Positions 59,884 to 64,000 of a stretch of DNA of 64,000 nucleotides are shown here, one piece after another. Every line of letters begins with the position of its first letter. Position 1 is the first letter of the stretch. Origin of the DNA: Pseudomonas knackmussii B13. Its GTDB lineage: Bacteria; Pseudomonadota; Gammaproteobacteria; Pseudomonadales; Pseudomonadaceae. Position numbers and translations under genes: made by a program. The notes below the pieces were generated by a model. It made no database searches. It was not told where the DNA came from and saw only the letters and a list, made by a program, of their open reading frames with translations. Location of the stretch: the NCBI RefSeq assembly GCF_000689415.1, contig NZ_HG322950.1:4037501-4101500 (forward strand), given 5' to 3'.

Positions 59884-60981
59884 TCAGAGAACCGCTTTCG
59901 GGTAGGAGCCCAGCACCTTCAGCGCCACGGCTTCGCTGTTGATCTTTTCCAGCACGTCCTTGATCAGCGGGTCCTTGTGGTGGCCGACGAAGTCGATGAA
60001 GAACACGTAGGTCCACTTGCCGCTGCGCGACGGGCGGGTTTCGATGCGGGTCAGGTCGATGCCATTGGTGTGGAACGGCACCAGCAGTTCATGCAGCGCG
60101 CCGGGCTTGTTGCGCATGGAGACGATGATCGAGGTCTTGTCGTCGCCGGTCGGCGGCACTTCCTGGTTGCCGATGATGAGGAAGCGCGTGGAGTTGTCCG
60201 GGCGGTCCTCGATCTTCTCGTGGAGCTTGTCCAGGCCGTACAGGTTGGCGGCCATGTCGCCGGCGATGGCGGCGCTGTTCCACTCGCTCTTCACGCGCTT
60301 GGCGGCGTCGGCGTTGCTCGGCACTGCCACGCGCTCGACGTTCGGGTAGTGCGCGTCCAGCCACTTGCGGCACTGGGCCAGGGACTGGGCGTGGGAATAG
60401 ATACGGGTGATGTTGTCGGTCTTGGTGTTCTCGCCCACCAGCAGGTGGTGGTGAATGCGCAGCTCGACCTCACCGCAGATCACCATGTCGTGCTCGAGGA
60501 AGCTGTCGAGGGTGTGGTTGACCGCGCCCTCGGTGGAGTTTTCCACCGGCACCACGCCGAAGTTCACCGCGCCGGCGACCACTTCGCGGAACACCTCGTC
60601 GATCGCCGCCATCGGCGTGCTGATCACCGCGTGGCCGAAGTGCTTGAGCGCCGCGGCCTGGGTGAAGGTGCCTTCCGGACCGAGGTAGGCGACCTTAAGC
60701 GGCTGCTCCAGGGCCAGGCAGGAGGACATGATCTCGCGGAACAGACGAGCGACTTCCTCGTTGTCCAGCGGGCCCTTGTTCAACTCCATGATGTGCTTGA
60801 GCACCCAGGCCTCGCGCTCGGGCCGGTAGAACACCGGCTTCTCGCCTTCGGCCAGGGATGCCATCTTCACGCGCGCCACGTCGGTGGCGCAGCGGGCGCG
60901 CTCGCTGATCAGCTCGAGGATCTTCTCGTCGAGGCTGTCGATGCGTACGCGCAAAGCCTTGAGCTGGTCAGCGTCGCTCAT
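59884..60981 (-). CDS. pheA: Bifunctional chorismate mutase / prephenate dehydratase (P-protein)
   Basis: 365 residues. An AroQ chorismate mutase helix bundle (LRVRIDSLDEKILELISERA near 10-29), prephenate dehydratase (VAYLGPEGTFTQAAALKHFG near 97, VPVENSTEGAVNHTLDSF near 149, DNSTRFLIIG near 257), and a C-terminal ACT domain (TSIIVSMRNKPGALHELLVP near 278, IETRPSR motif) for Phe feedback. It overlaps serC by one base. Confidence 0.96.
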   Translation of the reverse strand: MSDADQLKALRVRIDSLDEKILELISERARCATDVARVKMASLAEGEKPVFYRPEREAWVLKHIMELNKGPLDNEEVARLFREIMSSCLALEQPLKVAYLGPEGTFTQAAALKHFGHAVISTPMAAIDEVFREVVAGAVNFGVVPVENSTEGAVNHTLDSFLEHDMVICGEVELRIHHHLLVGENTKTDNITRIYSHAQSLAQCRKWLDAHYPNVERVAVPSNADAAKRVKSEWNSAAIAGDMAANLYGLDKLHEKIEDRPDNSTRFLIIGNQEVPPTGDDKTSIIVSMRNKPGALHELLVPFHTNGIDLTRIETRPSRSGKWTYVFFIDFVGHHKDPLIKDVLEKINSEAVALKVLGSYPKAVL

Positions 60982-62072
60982 CAGCCGTGCTCCTTCTCGA
61001 ACTCGGCCATGTAGGCGACCAGCGCCTCGATGGCGTCCAGACCCAGGGCGTTATAGATGGAGGCACGCATGCCGCCCACCGAACGGTGGCCTTTCAGGTT
61101 GAGCAGGCCGCGCGCGTCGGCGCCTTCGAGGAAGGCCTTGTCGAGCTTCTCGTCGGCCAGGCGGAACGGCACGTTCATCCAGGAGCGGGCGCTCGGCTGG
61201 ATCGGGTTGGTGTAGAAGTCGCTGTTGTCGATGAAGCCGTACAGCATGTCCTTCTTGGCGCGGTTGCGCTTCTCCATGGCCTCGACGCCGCCCTGCTCCT
61301 TCAGCCACTGGAAGACCAGGCCGGAGAGGTACCAGGAATAGGTAGCCGGGGTGTTGTACATGGAGCCGTTATCGGCAGCGACCTTGTAGTTGAGCATGGT
61401 CGGGCAGATGCTGCGGGCGCGGCCCAGCAGGTCTTCGCGAACGATGACGACCACCAGGCCGGACGGACCGATGTTCTTCTGCGCGCCGGCGTAGATCAGG
61501 CCGAACTTGGACACGTCGATCGGACGCGAGAGGATGTCCGAGGACATATCCACAACCAGCGGCACGTCGCCGACTTCCGGAATCCAGTCGAACTCCAGGC
61601 CGCCGATGGTCTCGTTGGACGCGTAGTGCAGGTAGGCGGCGTTCGGAGTGAGGTTCCACTCGTTCTGCCCCGGAATGGCGAAGTAGTCGTACTTGGACGC
61701 GCTGGCGACCACGTTGACGTTGCCGAAGCGGCGAGCCTCTTCGATGGCCTTCTTCGACCAGATGCCGGTTTCCACGTAGTCCGCCACGCCGTCTTCGGGC
61801 AGCAGGTTCAGCGGGATCTCGGCGAACTGCTGGCTGGCACCGCCCTGCAGGAACAGCACCTTGTAGTTCGACGGCACGCCCATCAGGTCACGCAGGTCCT
61901 GCTCGGCCTTCTCGGCGATGGCCACGTAGTCGTCGCTACGGTGGCTCATCTCCATGACCGACAGGCCCTTGCCTTGCCAGTCGAGCAGTTCGGCGCGGGC
62001 GCGCTCCAGCACCTCGGTGGGAAGCGCAGCGGGACCTGCGCAGAAGTTAAAGGCTCGCTTGCTCACATCCAC
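60981..62072 (-). CDS. serC: Phosphoserine aminotransferase
   Basis: 363 residues. Makes phosphoserine for serine and the PLP pathway (also called pdxF). FNFCAGPAALPTEVLERA near 8-25, DMSSDILSRP near 173 and YAGAQKNIGPSGLVVVIVRE near 190 with the PLP Lys are diagnostic. The start may be ATG 62072 or GTG 62066; homologues begin at the SKRAFNF stretch, so the GTG is a fair alternative. It is transcribed after gyrA. Confidence 0.96.
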   Translation of the reverse strand: MDVSKRAFNFCAGPAALPTEVLERARAELLDWQGKGLSVMEMSHRSDDYVAIAEKAEQDLRDLMGVPSNYKVLFLQGGASQQFAEIPLNLLPEDGVADYVETGIWSKKAIEEARRFGNVNVVASASKYDYFAIPGQNEWNLTPNAAYLHYASNETIGGLEFDWIPEVGDVPLVVDMSSDILSRPIDVSKFGLIYAGAQKNIGPSGLVVVIVREDLLGRARSICPTMLNYKVAADNGSMYNTPATYSWYLSGLVFQWLKEQGGVEAMEKRNRAKKDMLYGFIDNSDFYTNPIQPSARSWMNVPFRLADEKLDKAFLEGADARGLLNLKGHRSVGGMRASIYNALGLDAIEALVAYMAEFEKEHG

Positions 62073-62080
62073 TCTCGCTA

Positions 62081-64000
62081 TCAGTCTTCGCTGGCCTGCG
62101 GGGCTTCTTCAGCCGCGACTTCGCCTGCTTCTTGGTTCTCGTCCGCCACTTCGCCCTCGACGATCTCGCCGTCAATGACGTCGTCTTCGACGACGGTCGG
62201 TTCCTGCACCCGCTCCAGGCCCACCAGCGTTTCGTCGGCGGCCAGCTTGATGAGGATCACGCCCTGGGTGTTACGGCCTGCGCCACGGACTTCGTCGACG
62301 CGGGTACGGACCAGGGTGCCCTGGTCGGAAATCAGCATGATCTCCTCGCCATCCAGCACCTGAACGGCGCCCACCAGGTTGCCGTTGCGCTCGTTGATCA
62401 CCATGGCGATCACGCCCTGGCCACCACGACCGCGGCGCGGGTAGTCGGCCAGCGGGGTGCGCTTGCCGTAACCGCGTGCGGAAGCCGAGAGGATCTGCGC
62501 TTCGCGGCACTCGGGGATCAGCATGGAGATGATGCGCTGGCCTTCCGCCAGGCGCATGCCGCGCACGCCACGGGCGTTACGGCCCATGATGCGCACCTTG
62601 CTTTCCTTGAAGCGGATCACCTTGCCGGCGTCTGAGAACATCATCACGTCCTTCGAACCGTCGGTGATGGCGGCGGCGATCAGCGAATCGCCCTCTTCCA
62701 GCTTCAGCGCGATCAGGCCGTTGGAGCGCGGCTTGGTGAACTGGATCAGCGGGGTCTTCTTCACGGTGCCTTTCATGGTGGCCATGAAGATGTAGGCGCC
62801 GGTCGGCTCGTCCTGGCTGAAGTCGGCGTCGTCGCCTTCTTCGGCCTCTTCAGCTTCCACCACCTCGGCGACCTGCTCGGCAACCACGTCGTCGTCATCG
62901 CCCTCGTCACCGGCGAACTGCGCCCGCACGGCTTCCAGGTCGATCTGCAGCATGGCGGTGATGCGCTCGCCTTCGTCCAGCGGCAGCAGGTTCACCAGCG
63001 GACGGCCACGCGCAGCGCGCGAGGCTTCCGGAATCTCGAAGGTACGCAGCCAGTAGACCTTGCCCTTGCTGGAGAACAACAGCAGGGTGGCGTGGCTGTT
63101 GGCGACCAGCAGGTGCTCGATGTAGTCCTCGTCCTTCACGCCGCTCGCCGACTTGCCCTTGCCGCCGCGGCGCTGGGCCTCGTAGGCCGCCAGCGGTTGC
63201 GACTTGGCGTAGCCGCCGTGGGAGATGGTGACGACACGCTCTTCCTCGGTGATCAGGTCGGCGATGGTCAGGTCGACCTGCGACGCGACGATCTCGGTGC
63301 GGCGGGCGTCGCCGAACTCGGCCTTGACCTTCTCCAGCTCCTCGCGGATGACTTCCATCAGGCGCTGCGGGTTGGTCAGGATGCGGATCAGCTCGCCGAT
63401 CAGGGTAAGGATTTCCTGGTATTCGGACAGGAGCTTCTCGTGTTCCAGGCCGGTCAGGCGGTGCAGGCGCAGTTCCAGGATGGCCTGGGCCTGTTCCGGC
63501 GACAGGTAGTACTTGCCATCGCGCAGGCCGTATTGCGGGTCCAGGTCTTCAGGACGGCAGGCATCGGCGCCGGCGCGCTCGACCATGGCTTCCACGGCAC
63601 TGGATTCCCAGGCGGTGGAGACCAGGCGCTCCTTGGCTTCGGCCGGGGTCGGCGAGGCCTTGATCAGCTCGATCACCGGGTCGATGTTCGACAAGGCGAC
63701 CGCCTGGCCTTCGAGGATGTGGCCGCGCTCGCGAGCCTTGCGCAGCTCGTAGACGGTCCGCCGGGTCACCACTTCGCGGCGGTGGCGGATGAAGACTTCG
63801 AGCATGTCCTTCAGGTTCAGCGTGCGCGGCTGGCCGTCGACCAGGGCTACCACGTTGATGCCGAAGACGCTCTGCAGCTGGGTCTGGGCGTAGAGGTTGT
63901 TCAGCACGACCTCGCCGACTTCGCCGCGGCGCAGCTCGATGACCACGCGCATGCCGTCCTTGTCGGACTCGTCGCGCAGTTCGGTGATGCCTTCGATCTT
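62081..64000 (-). CDS. gyrA: DNA gyrase subunit A (C-terminal two thirds; runs off the window)
   Basis: About 640 residues are visible; the N terminus with the catalytic Tyr and quinolone region lies beyond base 64000. Visible are the end of the breakage-reunion domain ([20 protein letters not shown]), the coiled-coil gate, and the six-bladed C-terminal DNA-wrapping domain with the GyrA box near [12 protein letters not shown]. An acidic insert (GDDDDVV ... AEEGDDADF) and an acidic tail ([16 protein letters not shown]) are typical of Pseudomonas GyrA. It is followed by serC after eight bases. Confidence 0.96.
   Translation of the reverse strand, partial: KIEGITELRDESDKDGMRVVIELRRGEVGEVVLNNLYAQTQLQSVFGINVVALVDGQPRTLNLKDMLEVFIRHRREVVTRRTVYELRKARERGHILEGQAVALSNIDPVIELIKASPTPAEAKERLVSTAWESSAVEAMVERAGADACRPEDLDPQYGLRDGKYYLSPEQAQAILELRLHRLTGLEHEKLLSEYQEILTLIGELIRILTNPQRLMEVIREELEKVKAEFGDARRTEIVASQVDLTIADLITEEERVVTISHGGYAKSQPLAAYEAQRRGGKGKSASGVKDEDYIEHLLVANSHATLLLFSSKGKVYWLRTFEIPEASRAARGRPLVNLLPLDEGERITAMLQIDLEAVRAQFAGDEGDDDDVVAEQVAEVVEAEEAEEGDDADFSQDEPTGAYIFMATMKGTVKKTPLIQFTKPRSNGLIALKLEEGDSLIAAAITDGSKDVMMFSDAGKVIRFKESKVRIMGRNARGVRGMRLAEGQRIISMLIPECREAQILSASARGYGKRTPLADYPRRGRGGQGVIAMVINERNGNLVGAVQVLDGEEIMLISDQGTLVRTRVDEVRGAGRNTQGVILIKLAADETLVGLERVQEPTVVEDDVIDGEIVEGEVADENQEAGEVAAEEAPQASED

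Overview
The window is a stretch of core chromosome from a Pseudomonas, most likely of the P. aeruginosa group (a P. nitroreducens/citronellolis/knackmussii-type relative fits, but the sequence alone does not fix the species). Evidence: GC-rich codon use, the tyrA-aroA fusion, the gyrA-serC-pheA-hisC-tyrA/aroA-cmk-rpsA-ihfB supraoperon, fimV beside usg/asd, metZ, wbpL/wbpM, and a gene order that follows my memory of PAO1 PA3085-PA3168 almost gene for gene. No phage, insertion sequence, integron or CRISPR array was found. Nearly everything is read from the minus strand.

Layout. 1-12.2 kb: DUF2797 and DUF1315 proteins, rhomboid protease, metallophosphatase, NAD kinase, a DUF1853 gene, a PLP desulfhydrase/deaminase-like enzyme, a coiled-coil protein, 2,4-dienoyl-CoA reductase (fadH), a nitrilase-fold enzyme with an AraC regulator, a 28-codon acidic microgene, and a tRNA-Val/Asp/Asp operon. 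12.3-28.6 kb: an anabolic block matching the E. coli usg-truA-accD-folC-dedD-cvpA-purF order, with trpF, fimV, metZ and asd added. 28.7-33.8 kb: leuCDB with an embedded methyltransferase, and a divergent LysR regulator. 33.8-43.5 kb: ibpA with a heat-shock promoter and RNA thermometer, dusC, thioesterase, hydrolase plus TetR, a four-tRNA Ala/Glu operon, gltX, and a LysR-controlled EmrAB-type efflux pair. 43.5-53.7 kb: uvrB, aromatic aminotransferase, tRNA-Asn, a ComEA-like protein, wbpM/wbpL/wbpK, lapB/lapA and ihfB. 53.8-64 kb: rpsA, cmk, tyrA-aroA, hisC, pheA, serC and the 3' part of gyrA.

Functional logic. Aromatic amino acid synthesis (tyrA-aroA, pheA, hisC, the aminotransferase, trpF), leucine and aspartate-family/methionine synthesis (leuBCD, asd, metZ), purine and folate entry steps (purF, folC), fatty-acid synthesis and breakdown (accD, fadH), and translation (rpsA, gltX, truA, dusC, eight tRNAs) sit together as housekeeping operons.

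What stands out. (1) A 532-bp perfect-length tandem duplication of the 5' end of purF, leaving a truncated, started purF copy between cvpA and purF. (2) A short second FimV-like gene between usg and asd that keeps only the periplasmic part. (3) An almost empty O-antigen locus: only wbpK, wbpL and wbpM remain between lapB and the comEA-like gene. (4) No xcp type II secretion cluster at the tRNA-Val/SDR junction. (5) Mutually exclusive hairpins in the uvrB leader and a terminator-like hairpin in the rpsA leader.
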